This document shows positions 47,645 through 56,999 of a stretch of 64,000 bases of DNA, one piece after another; the stretch's first letter is position 1; each line of letters opens with the position of its first letter. A program made the translations under genes and the position numbers. This stretch comes from an uncultured Peptococcaceae bacterium. GTDB taxonomy: Bacteria > Bacillota > Dehalobacteriia > UBA4068 > UBA4997. Location of the stretch: the NCBI GenBank assembly GCA_947625705.1, contig CANQPG010000003.1:1-64000 (forward strand), read 5' to 3'. Below the pieces are notes generated by a model. That model was not told the origin of the DNA. It did no database searches and was given only the letters and a program-made list of their open reading frames with translations.

Positions 47645-48442
47645 GTGTTTCAGGAAAGAGTTTTAAGCAGCGTGGCCATTGTGGCGCTGATCTTCACCGG
47701 CATGTTTATCGGCGGCTGGCTGTGGGTCGGTCTCGTCATGCTGCTTATCCTCGGCGCGCAGAAAGAATACGCCGATATGCTGCGGCTGAAAGGCTATACC
47801 GTGCCGCTGCCGCTGCTCTCCATCTTGGCGGTGGTGATGGTCGGCATGCAGAATTACAACATCGGCATTATCAGCGAGCTGGCGCTGGTCATCTCGTTTG
47901 TGGCGCTGATCGTCTGGCTGATCAGCACGCAGGACGATTTTGCCAACTATGCTTACGGACTGGTGGGTTATATGATGCTGGCCTGGGCGTTATCTTTTCT
48001 GGTGTGTCTGCAAAACATTTACGAGGGCTGGCTGATCACGCTGCTGGCGTTTCTGATCGTGTGGACGACGGACGCGGGGGCGTATTGTATCGGTATGCTG
48101 ATCGGGCGGCATAAAATGGCGCCCGTCATCAGCCCCAAGAAATCGTGGGAGGGCGCGATCGGCGGCACGCTTTGCTGCCTGATCGTGGTCAGCGTCTATA
48201 ACCATTTTCTGCTGCAATATCCGTGGTGGTTTGTGGCCATGGTGGCGCTGTTCTGCTCGGTAGCGGGGCAGGTGGGCGATCTGCTGGAAAGCTGGCTGAA
48301 GCGCTGGGTCGGCGTCAAGGATTCCGGCGATCTGATCCCCGGCCACGGCGGTCTGATGGATCGCTTCGACAGCATGGTGATGGTGGCGCCCACGCTGTAT
48401 TATTTGCTGGTGCTGTATCATAGTATTAGTATCTATTTTTAA
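47645..48442 (+). CDS. cdsA: Phosphatidate cytidylyltransferase
   Basis: VISPKKSWEGAIGGTLCC...GDLLESWLKRWVGVKDSGDLIPGHGGLMDRFDSM. Confidence 0.95.
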   Translation: MFQERVLSSVAIVALIFTGMFIGGWLWVGLVMLLILGAQKEYADMLRLKGYTVPLPLLSILAVVMVGMQNYNIGIISELALVISFVALIVWLISTQDDFANYAYGLVGYMMLAWALSFLVCLQNIYEGWLITLLAFLIVWTTDAGAYCIGMLIGRHKMAPVISPKKSWEGAIGGTLCCLIVVSVYNHFLLQYPWWFVAMVALFCSVAGQVGDLLESWLKRWVGVKDSGDLIPGHGGLMDRFDSMVMVAPTLYYLLVLYHSISIYF

Positions 48443-48475
48443 CGCGGGCGGGCTATACGCGTTCGAGGTGGTCTG

Positions 48476-49360
48476 ATGCTGGCGGCGTATTTGATGCCGT
48501 TTCTGCTGGCGCTGCTGTTTTCGCTGCTGCTGGAAGCGCCGATAAAATGGCTGACGGGCGTTTTCGGAAGCCGCCGCCCGGCTGCCCGCTGTGTGTTCGG
48601 TTTGTTTTTATCGCTGGCTCTGCTGGCGTTTGGGCTGGGCTTTTCGCGTCTTTTGGCCGAGGCGGAGCATTTGCTGTTTTATCTGGCGTCGTTTGACTGG
48701 CCGCAGGAGCTGCTGCCGCTGGGTCTGGAGAATTACGGGCTGGAGCTTCTCTCGGCCGGGACGCGGTTTCTGCGCGCCACACCGGAGGTGCTGCTCGGCT
48801 TCTTCGTCACGCTGTTTGCGACGTATTATCTGGCATTGGAGCCTGATCTGCCGGTGCGGGCGCTCTCGCTTATTCTGCCGTCCCGTTTCTATACGCGGCT
48901 GGCGGTGGTTTATGCCAAGGCGCTGGCGGCTTTTGCGGCATATCTGCGGGCGCAGGCGGCGGTGGTGTTATGCACCACGCTGCTATCTATGCTGGGGCTA
49001 AAGCTGCTCGGCGTGGATTATGTGCTGCTGCTGGCGCTGGTGCTGGGGCTGCTGGATCTTTTGCCGATGCTGGGGCCGGGCACGCTGCTGCTCCCGTGGG
49101 CGGCGCTTTCCTATTGGCGGGGCGAGGCGGAGCTGGCGCTGGGTCTCCTCTTACTGTACGGCGTGATTATTCTGGTGCGGCAGCTGGTGGAGCCGCGCAT
49201 TATGGGCGCTGGGCTGGGGCTGCACCCTTTGGCGGCGCTGGCCGCCGGGTTTTTGGGGCTTTCGTTGTTTGGGGCGTTCGGCCTGCTGTTGGGGCCGCTT
49301 TTGGCCAGCCTCAGCTATTTTGTCTTTTGTGAGAGCCGCCGGGAAAAGGCGGCGGTTTGA
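48476..49360 (+). CDS. AI-2E family / YtvI-like membrane protein
   Basis: ~294 aa polytopic; LGLLDLLPMLGPGTLLLPWAAL...ILVRQLVEPRIMGAGLGLHPLAALAAGFLG. Confidence 0.8.
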   Translation: MLAAYLMPFLLALLFSLLLEAPIKWLTGVFGSRRPAARCVFGLFLSLALLAFGLGFSRLLAEAEHLLFYLASFDWPQELLPLGLENYGLELLSAGTRFLRATPEVLLGFFVTLFATYYLALEPDLPVRALSLILPSRFYTRLAVVYAKALAAFAAYLRAQAAVVLCTTLLSMLGLKLLGVDYVLLLALVLGLLDLLPMLGPGTLLLPWAALSYWRGEAELALGLLLLYGVIILVRQLVEPRIMGAGLGLHPLAALAAGFLGLSLFGAFGLLLGPLLASLSYFVFCESRREKAAV

Positions 49361-49380
49361 GTTTGGGAGAATTATTCAAT

Positions 49381-50541
49381 ATGAAGAAAATCGTGGTTTG
49401 CGGCTCTACCGGGTCGATCGGCCGCCAGACTCTGGAGGTCTGCGCCTGGTTTCCGCAGGATTTGCAGGTGGCGGCGCTCACCGGCGGCGGCAATGTGCGG
49501 CTGCTGGCCGAGCAGGTGAAAAAATTTCACCCGCAGGCGGTGGCGCTGGCGGACGAGAGTAAATATGCCGAGCTGAAAGAGCTGCTTGCCGGCGAAAAAG
49601 TCGAAATACTTGTCGGCGAGGCGGGCGTCTGCCAGGCGGCGGCCTGGCCGGGGGCGGATTTGCAGGTGGCGGCTATTTCCGGGCTGGCCGGGCTGAAACC
49701 GACGCTTTGCGGCATAGAAGCGGGGCTGGATATTGCTTTTGCCAACAAAGAGGTGCTGGTGGCGGGCGGCGAGCTGGTCATGCGGCAGGTGCGGGAGCGC
49801 CAAGTGGGTTTCTTCCCGGTGGACAGCGAACATTCCGCCATCTGGCAGTGTCTGGACGGACGCGGCCGGCCGGAAGCGCTGGTGCTGACCTGCTCCGGCG
49901 GGGCGTTGAAAGACAAAACGGCGGCGGAGATATACCACGCCACCCCGCGGGAAACATTAAAACACCCCACATGGCAGATGGGCGCGAAGATCACGGTCGA
50001 TTCCGCCACGCTGATGAACAAGGGGCTGGAAATTATTGAGGCGCATTGGCTGTTCGATATGCCGTATGCTAAGATCAGCGCCGTTATCCACCCGGAGAGC
50101 ATTATCCATTCGATGGTGCAGTACGCCGACGGCTCGCTGCTGGCGCAGCTGAGCTATCCCGATATGCGGCTGCCCATTCAGTTTGCGCTGTTCTATCCGG
50201 AGCGCAAAGCGAACCCGTTAAAGCCGCTGGATTTTCCAACGCTTGGCAGCTTAACATTCCGGGCGCCTGACGAGGAGCGTTTTCCATGTCTTAAGCTGGC
50301 ACGTTTGGCGGGCGAGGCGGGCGGCACCATGCCCGCGGTGCTTTCCGGCGCCAATGAGGTGCTGAACGCGGCGTTTTTGGCGGAGCAAATTCCGCTGGGG
50401 CAAATCTATGAGGGCGTGGTGGCGGTGTTGGCCGCGCATAAAAATACATCGGCGGCCAGTCTGGAAAATATTGCGGCGGCGGACGCCTGGGCACGGCGCG
50501 AGGCGGCGCTGTGGCTGCAAAAGCAGGCCGCAAAAAATTAA
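49381..50541 (+). CDS. dxr: 1-deoxy-D-xylulose 5-phosphate reductoisomerase
   Basis: MKKIVVCGSTGSIGRQTLEVC...FFPVDSEHSAIWQCL...MGAKITVDSATLMNKGLEIIEAHWLF. Confidence 0.96.
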   Translation: MKKIVVCGSTGSIGRQTLEVCAWFPQDLQVAALTGGGNVRLLAEQVKKFHPQAVALADESKYAELKELLAGEKVEILVGEAGVCQAAAWPGADLQVAAISGLAGLKPTLCGIEAGLDIAFANKEVLVAGGELVMRQVRERQVGFFPVDSEHSAIWQCLDGRGRPEALVLTCSGGALKDKTAAEIYHATPRETLKHPTWQMGAKITVDSATLMNKGLEIIEAHWLFDMPYAKISAVIHPESIIHSMVQYADGSLLAQLSYPDMRLPIQFALFYPERKANPLKPLDFPTLGSLTFRAPDEERFPCLKLARLAGEAGGTMPAVLSGANEVLNAAFLAEQIPLGQIYEGVVAVLAAHKNTSAASLENIAAADAWARREAALWLQKQAAKN

Positions 50542-50618
50542 CGGCAAAAAGGTGTTTGCAAACGCGATAATTTATTGTATACTTATAAGATAGTGTATTG
50601 TGATACGGAGGCGTTATT

Positions 50619-51641
50619 TTGAGCATAGTCTACACATTGATCATACTGTGCGTGCTGGTGCTGGTGCATGAGTTTGGGCATTTTATCGTGGCCAAAAAGT
50701 GCGGCGTGCTGGTGGAGGAATTTTCCATCGGCATGGGGCCCAGGCTCGGCGGCTGGCAGCGCGGCGAGACGACGTATTCCGTCCGCGCCTTTCCCATCGG
50801 CGGCTTTGTCAATATGCTGGGCGAGGCGGAGGGCAGCGATAACCCCCGCGCGTTCTGCAACAAAAGTGTTTGGGCGCGTATGGCGATCACGTTTGCGGGG
50901 CCGCTGATGAACCTGCTGGTGGCGGTGGTGTTCTTCCTGGTCGCGTTCATGTATTTCGGCACGCCCGCCGCGAACGGCCTTGTCGGCACGGTGGGGGAAA
51001 ACACCCCGGCAGCCGTGGCGGGGCTGGCTTCCGGTGACGTGATAGTTTCCTTGCAGGCGGAGGGCGGGCAGCCTGCCGCCATTGCCGGTTGGGACGATAT
51101 TTCCGCTTTCATGGCGCAGGTTCAGCCGGGCGATACGGTGACGGTGGGCTATCAGCGCGGCGGCGCGGCTTTTACGGCGAGCCTTGTCACCGCCGCCAAC
51201 GAGAACGGCGGCGCTATGCTCGGCGTGACGCAGGGCATACAGCGGGCGGATATTTTGGGCTCGCTCTCATTGGGGTTTGCCACCACGGTAAACTTCACGG
51301 TGCTGGTGCTGCAATCGCTGTGGGAAATGATTACGGGCGCAGCCCCGGTAGAGGTGGCCGGCCCGGTGGGCATGGTGACGCTGGTGGGCGAATACGCCGA
51401 CGTGGGGCTGATGTATCTCTTTTTGTTCGCGGGTATGCTCTCGGTGAACCTGGGCGTGATGAACCTGCTGCCGATCCCGGCGCTGGACGGCGCGCGGCTG
51501 CTGTTCCTGCTGGTGGAGGCGGTGCGGCGCAAGCCGGTCGACCGCGATAAGGAAGCGATGGTCAACATGATCGGCTTCATGCTGCTGATGGGCTTAATGC
51601 TGCTGGTGACGTATTTTGATATAACCAAACTGATAAATTAG
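50619..51641 (+). CDS. rseP: RIP metalloprotease RseP
   Basis: LVLVHEFGHFIVAKKCGVLVEEFSIGMGP...NLGVMNLLPIPALDGARLLFLLVEAVRRKPVD. Confidence 0.94.
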   Translation: MSIVYTLIILCVLVLVHEFGHFIVAKKCGVLVEEFSIGMGPRLGGWQRGETTYSVRAFPIGGFVNMLGEAEGSDNPRAFCNKSVWARMAITFAGPLMNLLVAVVFFLVAFMYFGTPAANGLVGTVGENTPAAVAGLASGDVIVSLQAEGGQPAAIAGWDDISAFMAQVQPGDTVTVGYQRGGAAFTASLVTAANENGGAMLGVTQGIQRADILGSLSLGFATTVNFTVLVLQSLWEMITGAAPVEVAGPVGMVTLVGEYADVGLMYLFLFAGMLSVNLGVMNLLPIPALDGARLLFLLVEAVRRKPVDRDKEAMVNMIGFMLLMGLMLLVTYFDITKLIN

Positions 51642-51653
51642 CGGAGAAAATTT

Positions 51654-52715
51654 ATGTTGGAAAGAAGAAAAACCCGCCAAATCATGGTGGGCAATGTGCC
51701 GGTTGGCGGCGGCGCCCCGATCGCCATTCAGTCGATGACCAACACCGACACGGCGGACGCGGCGGCGACATTGGCGCAGATACGGCGGCTGGCGGAGGCC
51801 GGCTGCGATATCGTGCGGCTGACGGTGCCGGACGCGCGGGCGGCGGCGGCTTTAAGCGATATCATACCTGAAAGCCCCGTGCCGCTGATCGCGGATATCC
51901 ATTTTGATTATAAGCTGGCGCTTGCCGCATTGGATAAGGGTATCGCGGGTCTGCGGATCAACCCCGGCAACATCGGCAGTGCGGAAAAAGTGCGCGCAGT
52001 GGCGCGGGCGGCGAAAGAGCGCGGCGTGCCGATACGTATTGGCGTGAACAGCGGCTCGCTCGGCAAAGATATTCTGGCCAAACACGGCAATGTCTCGGCG
52101 GCGGCGCTGGTGGAGAGTGCCATGCAGGAAATTGCGGCTTTGGAGGCCGAGGATTTTTACGACATCAAAATCTCGCTGAAGGCCAGCAATGTGCCGTTAA
52201 TGCTGGCAGCTTACCGCGAGCTGGCAAAAATGGTGGATTATCCCTTTCATATCGGCGTGACGGAGGCGGGCACGCCCCGCCGCGGCAGTATCAAATCCGC
52301 CGTCGGTATCGGGGCTTTGCTGGCCGAGGGGTTGGGCGATACGCTGCGCGTGTCTTTGACCGGCGACCCGGTGGAGGAGGTCTTCGTCGCCAAGGAGATA
52401 TTGCGGAGCCTTGGCCTTTATGATAAGGGCGTGAATTATATCGTCTGCCCCACCTGCGGGCGCACGAAGATCGACCTGCCGCGTATCGCGGCGGAAATTG
52501 AACGCCGGGTGGAGGCGCTGCACATTGAAAAGCCGCTGACGCTGGCGGTGATGGGGTGCGTGGTGAACGGCCCGGGCGAGGCGCGCGAGGCTGATTTCGG
52601 TCTGGCGGGCGGCGATGGCGAGGGCCTCATCTTTACCAAGGGTGAGGTCATCGGTAAATACCCGGAAGCGTTGCTGGTGGACAAGTTTATGGAGCTGATT
52701 CAGCAGGCCATATAA
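51654..52715 (+). CDS. ispG: 4-hydroxy-3-methylbut-2-en-1-yl diphosphate synthase
   Basis: RKTRQIMVGNVPVGGGAPIAIQSMTNTDTADAAATLAQI...VMGCVVNGPGEAREADFGLAGG. Confidence 0.96.
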   Translation: MLERRKTRQIMVGNVPVGGGAPIAIQSMTNTDTADAAATLAQIRRLAEAGCDIVRLTVPDARAAAALSDIIPESPVPLIADIHFDYKLALAALDKGIAGLRINPGNIGSAEKVRAVARAAKERGVPIRIGVNSGSLGKDILAKHGNVSAAALVESAMQEIAALEAEDFYDIKISLKASNVPLMLAAYRELAKMVDYPFHIGVTEAGTPRRGSIKSAVGIGALLAEGLGDTLRVSLTGDPVEEVFVAKEILRSLGLYDKGVNYIVCPTCGRTKIDLPRIAAEIERRVEALHIEKPLTLAVMGCVVNGPGEAREADFGLAGGDGEGLIFTKGEVIGKYPEALLVDKFMELIQQAI

Positions 52716-52754
52716 ATTTTTGTACATATATAATGTATTTGGGAGGACGAATTG

Positions 52755-54470
52755 ATGAAAGCAAGCAAAATGTTGGCGCCCACGCTGCGCGAGGTGCCGG
52801 CGGAGGCCGAAATTGCCAGCCACAAATTAATGCTGCGGGCGGGCATGATGCGGAAAGTGGCGTCCGGTGTGTACACGTATCTGCCGCTGGCGTGGCGCTC
52901 TATCCGCAAAATCGAGCAGATAATCCGCGAGGAGATGGACGCCAAGGGCGGGCAGGAGCTTTTAATGCCCGCGGTGCAGCCCGCCGAGGTCTGGCAGGAG
53001 AGCGGGCGCTGGGGCGTTTACGGCGCGGAGCTTTGGCGGGTCAAAGACCGGAACGGCCGCGATTTCTGCCTTGGCCCCACGCACGAGGAGCTGATCAGCG
53101 TGACGGTGCGGGGCGACGTGCGCTCGTATAAGCAGCTGCCCCTGCTGCTTTACCAAATTCAGACGAAATATCGCGACGAGCGCCGCCCGCGCTTTGGGCT
53201 GATGCGCAGCCGCGAGTTCATTATGAAAGACCTCTATTCGTTCGACGTGGACGAGGCGGGGCTTTCGGAGAGCTATGCCAAGATGTATGACGCCTATTCC
53301 CGGGTATTTACCCGCTGCGGGCTGGATTTCCGCCCGGTGGAGGCGGACAGCGGTGCGATCGGCGGCAAAGGTAGCCATGAGTTTATGGCGCTGGCGGAGG
53401 CGGGCGAAAGCGCGATTTTGTACTGCGATACCTGCGATTACGCGGCCACCGACGAAATTGCCGGGCGCGAACCGCTGCCCGTTGAACCGGAGGAAATGCT
53501 GCCGATCGAGAAAGTGGATACCCCCAACTGCGGCACGGTGGAGGACGTGGCGAAGTTCTTGAATGTTCCCACCAACCGCATTGTCAAAACGATGTATTAT
53601 CAGGCGGACGACGAGCTGGTCATCGTGCTGATCCGCGGCGACCGCCGTATCAACGAAATCAAATTGCAGGGTCTCTTGGGCTGCAACGAGCTGGCGCTGG
53701 CCGATAACGCCAAGATCGAGCAGGGCGGCAGCAAGGTGGGTTACCTGGGGCCGGTCGGCGTGGAAAATATCAGGATATTGGCGGACGCCGAGGTGCCGCC
53801 GATGTTCAACGTCATCGTGGGCGCCAACGACGGCGAACGCCATCTGCTGAACGTCAACTTCCAGCGAGGTGATTTCCGCATTGACCAGGTGGCCGATCTG
53901 CGCTATCTGGAGGAGGGCGAGCAATGCCCGCATTGCGGCGGCCACCTGAAGCTGGCGCGCGGCATTGAGGTGGGGCAGATATTCAAGCTGCACACCAAAT
54001 ACAGCGACAGCCTGCACGTCAACTATGCCGCCGAGGACGGCGCCGAGCGCCCGATGGTGATGGGCTGCTACGGTATCGGCGTGGGGCGCACGATGGCCGC
54101 GGTGATCGAGCAGAGCCACGACGACGACGGCATTATCTGGCCGGTGGCCGTCGCTCCCTATCATGTGGTGATCATTCCGGTGAACGACCGCGAGCAGGCG
54201 CTGGTGGACACGGCGGCGAAGCTATATGACGAAATGACGGCGGCAGGGCTGGAGGCCGTGCTGGACGACCGGGGCGAGCGCGCCGGCGTGAAATTTAAGG
54301 ACGCCGACCTGATCGGCTATCCCGTGCGGATAACCGTGGGAGCGAAGTCGCTGGCCAAGGGCTGCGTGGAAGTCAAGATACGCAAGACGGGCGAAATGCA
54401 GGAGATACCCGTGGGCGACGTGACCGCCTGGCTGCATGATTTTGTGCAGGCCGAACTGGCTGTGAAATAA
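52755..54470 (+). CDS. proS: Prolyl-tRNA synthetase
   Basis: MKASKMLAPTLREVPAEAEIASHKLMLRAGMMRKVASGVYTYLPLAWR...; 571 aa. Confidence 0.97.
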   Translation: MKASKMLAPTLREVPAEAEIASHKLMLRAGMMRKVASGVYTYLPLAWRSIRKIEQIIREEMDAKGGQELLMPAVQPAEVWQESGRWGVYGAELWRVKDRNGRDFCLGPTHEELISVTVRGDVRSYKQLPLLLYQIQTKYRDERRPRFGLMRSREFIMKDLYSFDVDEAGLSESYAKMYDAYSRVFTRCGLDFRPVEADSGAIGGKGSHEFMALAEAGESAILYCDTCDYAATDEIAGREPLPVEPEEMLPIEKVDTPNCGTVEDVAKFLNVPTNRIVKTMYYQADDELVIVLIRGDRRINEIKLQGLLGCNELALADNAKIEQGGSKVGYLGPVGVENIRILADAEVPPMFNVIVGANDGERHLLNVNFQRGDFRIDQVADLRYLEEGEQCPHCGGHLKLARGIEVGQIFKLHTKYSDSLHVNYAAEDGAERPMVMGCYGIGVGRTMAAVIEQSHDDDGIIWPVAVAPYHVVIIPVNDREQALVDTAAKLYDEMTAAGLEAVLDDRGERAGVKFKDADLIGYPVRITVGAKSLAKGCVEVKIRKTGEMQEIPVGDVTAWLHDFVQAELAVK

Positions 54471-54521
54471 AACGGGCATTTTGGGAAGCCCGGGGCGATA
54501 GATTAGTATTGGGTGATTTTT

Positions 54522-55316
54522 ATGGATTTGGCGCAAAAGGCCGAGCTGGCAGCGCGGCTGCTTAAAGTGCGCTCTGCTGTGGCGCGGGTTTTTCTGCCGC
54601 TGGCGGAGCGTCTGCCGGCGCAGGTTTTGCCCGGGGCGGGCTGGCCGGAGCGGGAAATGCTGCCCACGCTGGTGCTGCTGCCGCAGGCGGCGGGGAACAT
54701 AGCGGCATGGGCGCGGGCAGAAAAACTGGCGCTGGCGCTGGAGCTTAGCTTCCTGGCCGGGCGGGTGCATGACAATACCGCGGCGGCGGATAATATCCAC
54801 GGGCGGGCGATTTTGGCGGGCGATTATCTTTATGCCCAAAGCGCCCTGACCTTGACCGACTGCGGCTTCGACGGCTGGCTGGGTAAGGTCGGGCGGCAGC
54901 TGGCGCGGCGCAGCGAGGCGCGGCGCGAGCGGCTGGACTGGCAGGGGCGCGCCTTTGTACCGGAGGCGGAAAAGCTCGCCAATCTGCCGAAAGAAAACGG
55001 CGAGGGCGTATCCTTGGCGGCGGCAATGGCGGCGGAGGCGGCGGGCATGGCGCCCAAAGCAGCGGACGCCTACGCCGAGTTTGGCTTTTACCTCGGCATT
55101 TTGCAGGGGATAATTCTTTCCGATTACACACGGGGCGCGGCGTTTGCCGAGGCACTTGCGCAGGCGCGGGGCGCTCTGTTACATATCCCGCAGCTCTCTG
55201 AGGCGGCGGAACAAACGCTGCTGGCTAAACTTACCGGCGGCGGGCAGGAGGAGGAACGGCGGTGCGGCAGGGAAGAGCGGTGCGAAAGGCCGCAGACAGT
55301 CGGCAGCAATGGCTGA
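54522..55316 (+). CDS. Polyprenyl-synthase-like protein lacking the DDxxD motif (possible regulatory small subunit)
   Basis: LSFLAGRVHDNTAAADNIHGRAILAGDYLYAQ resembles the first Asp-rich region (HDD...GDYL) but is degenerate; overlaps the next gene, a canonical polyprenyl synthase. Confidence 0.6.
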   Translation: MDLAQKAELAARLLKVRSAVARVFLPLAERLPAQVLPGAGWPEREMLPTLVLLPQAAGNIAAWARAEKLALALELSFLAGRVHDNTAAADNIHGRAILAGDYLYAQSALTLTDCGFDGWLGKVGRQLARRSEARRERLDWQGRAFVPEAEKLANLPKENGEGVSLAAAMAAEAAGMAPKAADAYAEFGFYLGILQGIILSDYTRGAAFAEALAQARGALLHIPQLSEAAEQTLLAKLTGGGQEEERRCGREERCERPQTVGSNG

Positions 55317-56266
55317 AGCAGGAGCTGGCGCCGCTGGAGGATTACCTGCGCGGCGCGGTAAGCTCCGATGACGCGCTGATCCATGGCGCGGCGCTCTCGC
55401 TGATCGAAGCGGGCGGCAAACGCCTGCGCCCGGCGCTGGCGTATCTCACCGGGCGGATCTACGGGGCGGACTGGGAGCAAATGCTGCCGCTTTTGGCCGC
55501 GCTGGAGCTGATCCACACCGGCAGCCTCGTCCATGACGACGTGATCGACCAAGCGGCGCTGCGGCGGGGACGCCCCACGGTGAGCTACGTGCATGGCGAC
55601 GCGGCGGCGCTGTACGTCGGGGATTTTCTGATCGGGCGGGCGCTGGAGCTGGTGGCGGTGTATCAAAACCCGCGCATTGACCGGGCGCTGAACCGCACGG
55701 TGCTGCAAATGTGCCGCGGGGAGCTTGGGCAGGAGCGCGATTTCTTCAATCTTGCGCAGGGGACGCTGGCCTATTTTTACCGCATACGCCGCAAAACGGC
55801 GCTGCTGTTCGCGGGGAGTTTGGAGTGCGGCGCGGCTTTGGCCGGGGCGCAGGAAGCGGCGGTGGACGGCTGCTGGCGGCTGGGCTATAACCTGGGGCTG
55901 GCGTTTCAGATCATCGACGATCTGCTTGATCTGCTGGCCGACGAACAGACGATCGGCAAACCGGCGGGCAACGATTTACGCCAGGGCAACCTGACGCTGC
56001 CGGTGCTGCTGGCACTCCGGGGCAATGCGGGGGACAAGCTGGCTAAAGCGGTGCGCGGCATACAGCAGGGCGAGCCGGGTGCGCTGGCGGAAGCTCTCTC
56101 GCTGGTGCGCGGATCGGACGGCGGGGCGCAGGCGGCAGACGTGGCACGGCGGCTGCTGGGGCGTGCCGAACAGGAATGTCACCGGCTGCCGCCCGGGCGC
56201 GAACGCGAGCATTTGGCCGGCGCTTTACACAGCTTTGATAAGCAGCTTTCGCGGCTGCTCAAATAA
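55262..56266 (+). CDS. Polyprenyl diphosphate synthase
   Basis: LIHTGSLVHDDVIDQAALRRGRPTV...FQIIDDLLDLLADEQTIGKPAGNDLRQGNLTLPVL. Confidence 0.93.
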   Translation: MRQGRAVRKAADSRQQWLKQELAPLEDYLRGAVSSDDALIHGAALSLIEAGGKRLRPALAYLTGRIYGADWEQMLPLLAALELIHTGSLVHDDVIDQAALRRGRPTVSYVHGDAAALYVGDFLIGRALELVAVYQNPRIDRALNRTVLQMCRGELGQERDFFNLAQGTLAYFYRIRRKTALLFAGSLECGAALAGAQEAAVDGCWRLGYNLGLAFQIIDDLLDLLADEQTIGKPAGNDLRQGNLTLPVLLALRGNAGDKLAKAVRGIQQGEPGALAEALSLVRGSDGGAQAADVARRLLGRAEQECHRLPPGREREHLAGALHSFDKQLSRLLK

Positions 56267-56289
56267 TACATATAACAGGAGGCTTGACA

Positions 56290-56871
56290 ATGATGGTAAA
56301 AAAGTATCTGGAGCATTTGCCGAAGATCGACCCGGTGACTTATGTGGACGACTCGGCGGTAATTATGGGCATGGTGGAGCTGGCGAAGGGCGTCAGCGTC
56401 TGGCCGAACGTCACCATTCGCGGCGATGTGAACTTCATCAGGATCGGCGAGTACAGCAATGTGCAGGATAACGCCATGGTACACGTGGCAGCGCAGCCCT
56501 GCCCGACGATCATCGGCTCGCACGTAACCATCGGCCACAGCGCGGTGGTGCACGCCTGCGTGATCGAGGACAACTGCCTGATCGGCATGGGCGCGGTGGT
56601 GCTGGACGGCGCGCTCATCGGCCACGGCTCGATCATCGGCGCGGGCGCGGTGGTGCCGCCGGGCAAGATCATTCCGCCGTATTCCAAGGTGGTGGGTATC
56701 CCCGGCAAGGTGGCGGCCACCATGACCGAGGAGGACGAGCAGGCGCGTATCCGCCATGCGCGGCGCTATTGGAACCTGGCGGCCTGCTATATCGAGGGCG
56801 GCGAAAAGTATATGCTGGACGAGCCGAAAATCCCCATGCTGACTACCGAACCGTACCAAAAATACCTATAA
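56290..56871 (+). CDS. Gamma carbonic anhydrase family protein
   Basis: Left-handed beta-helix hexapeptide pattern; VWPNVTIRGDVNFIRIGEYSNVQDNAMVHV...IGSHVTIGHSAVVHACVIEDNCLIGMGAVVLDGA. Confidence 0.92.
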   Translation: MMVKKYLEHLPKIDPVTYVDDSAVIMGMVELAKGVSVWPNVTIRGDVNFIRIGEYSNVQDNAMVHVAAQPCPTIIGSHVTIGHSAVVHACVIEDNCLIGMGAVVLDGALIGHGSIIGAGAVVPPGKIIPPYSKVVGIPGKVAATMTEEDEQARIRHARRYWNLAACYIEGGEKYMLDEPKIPMLTTEPYQKYL

Positions 56872-56914
56872 TATAAGCGGCGCAAAAATTTTGCAAAAAA
56901 TTTGCCCAAAACCC

Positions 56915-56943
56915 TTGCGCTTTGGCGGGAAATGTTGTACAAT
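56915..56943 (+). promoter_or_regulatory. recA promoter TTGCGC-N17-TACAAT
   Basis: Read directly upstream of LexA box and recA. Confidence 0.7.
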
Positions 56944-56956
56944 CTAAACAACAAAG

Positions 56957-56970
56957 CAAACAAATGTTCG
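56957..56970 (+). promoter_or_regulatory. Candidate LexA/SOS box CAAACAAATGTTCG
   Basis: 12/14 match to Firmicutes CGAACATATGTTCG, just downstream of the predicted -10. Confidence 0.7.
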
Positions 56971-56999
56971 GTCTGGTGGCCGGGGTTGGAGGTTGACAA

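Noticed and set aside
52962-54164. 400-aa minus ORF opposite proS
   Set aside because: Antisense shadow ORF; proS frame fully conserved.
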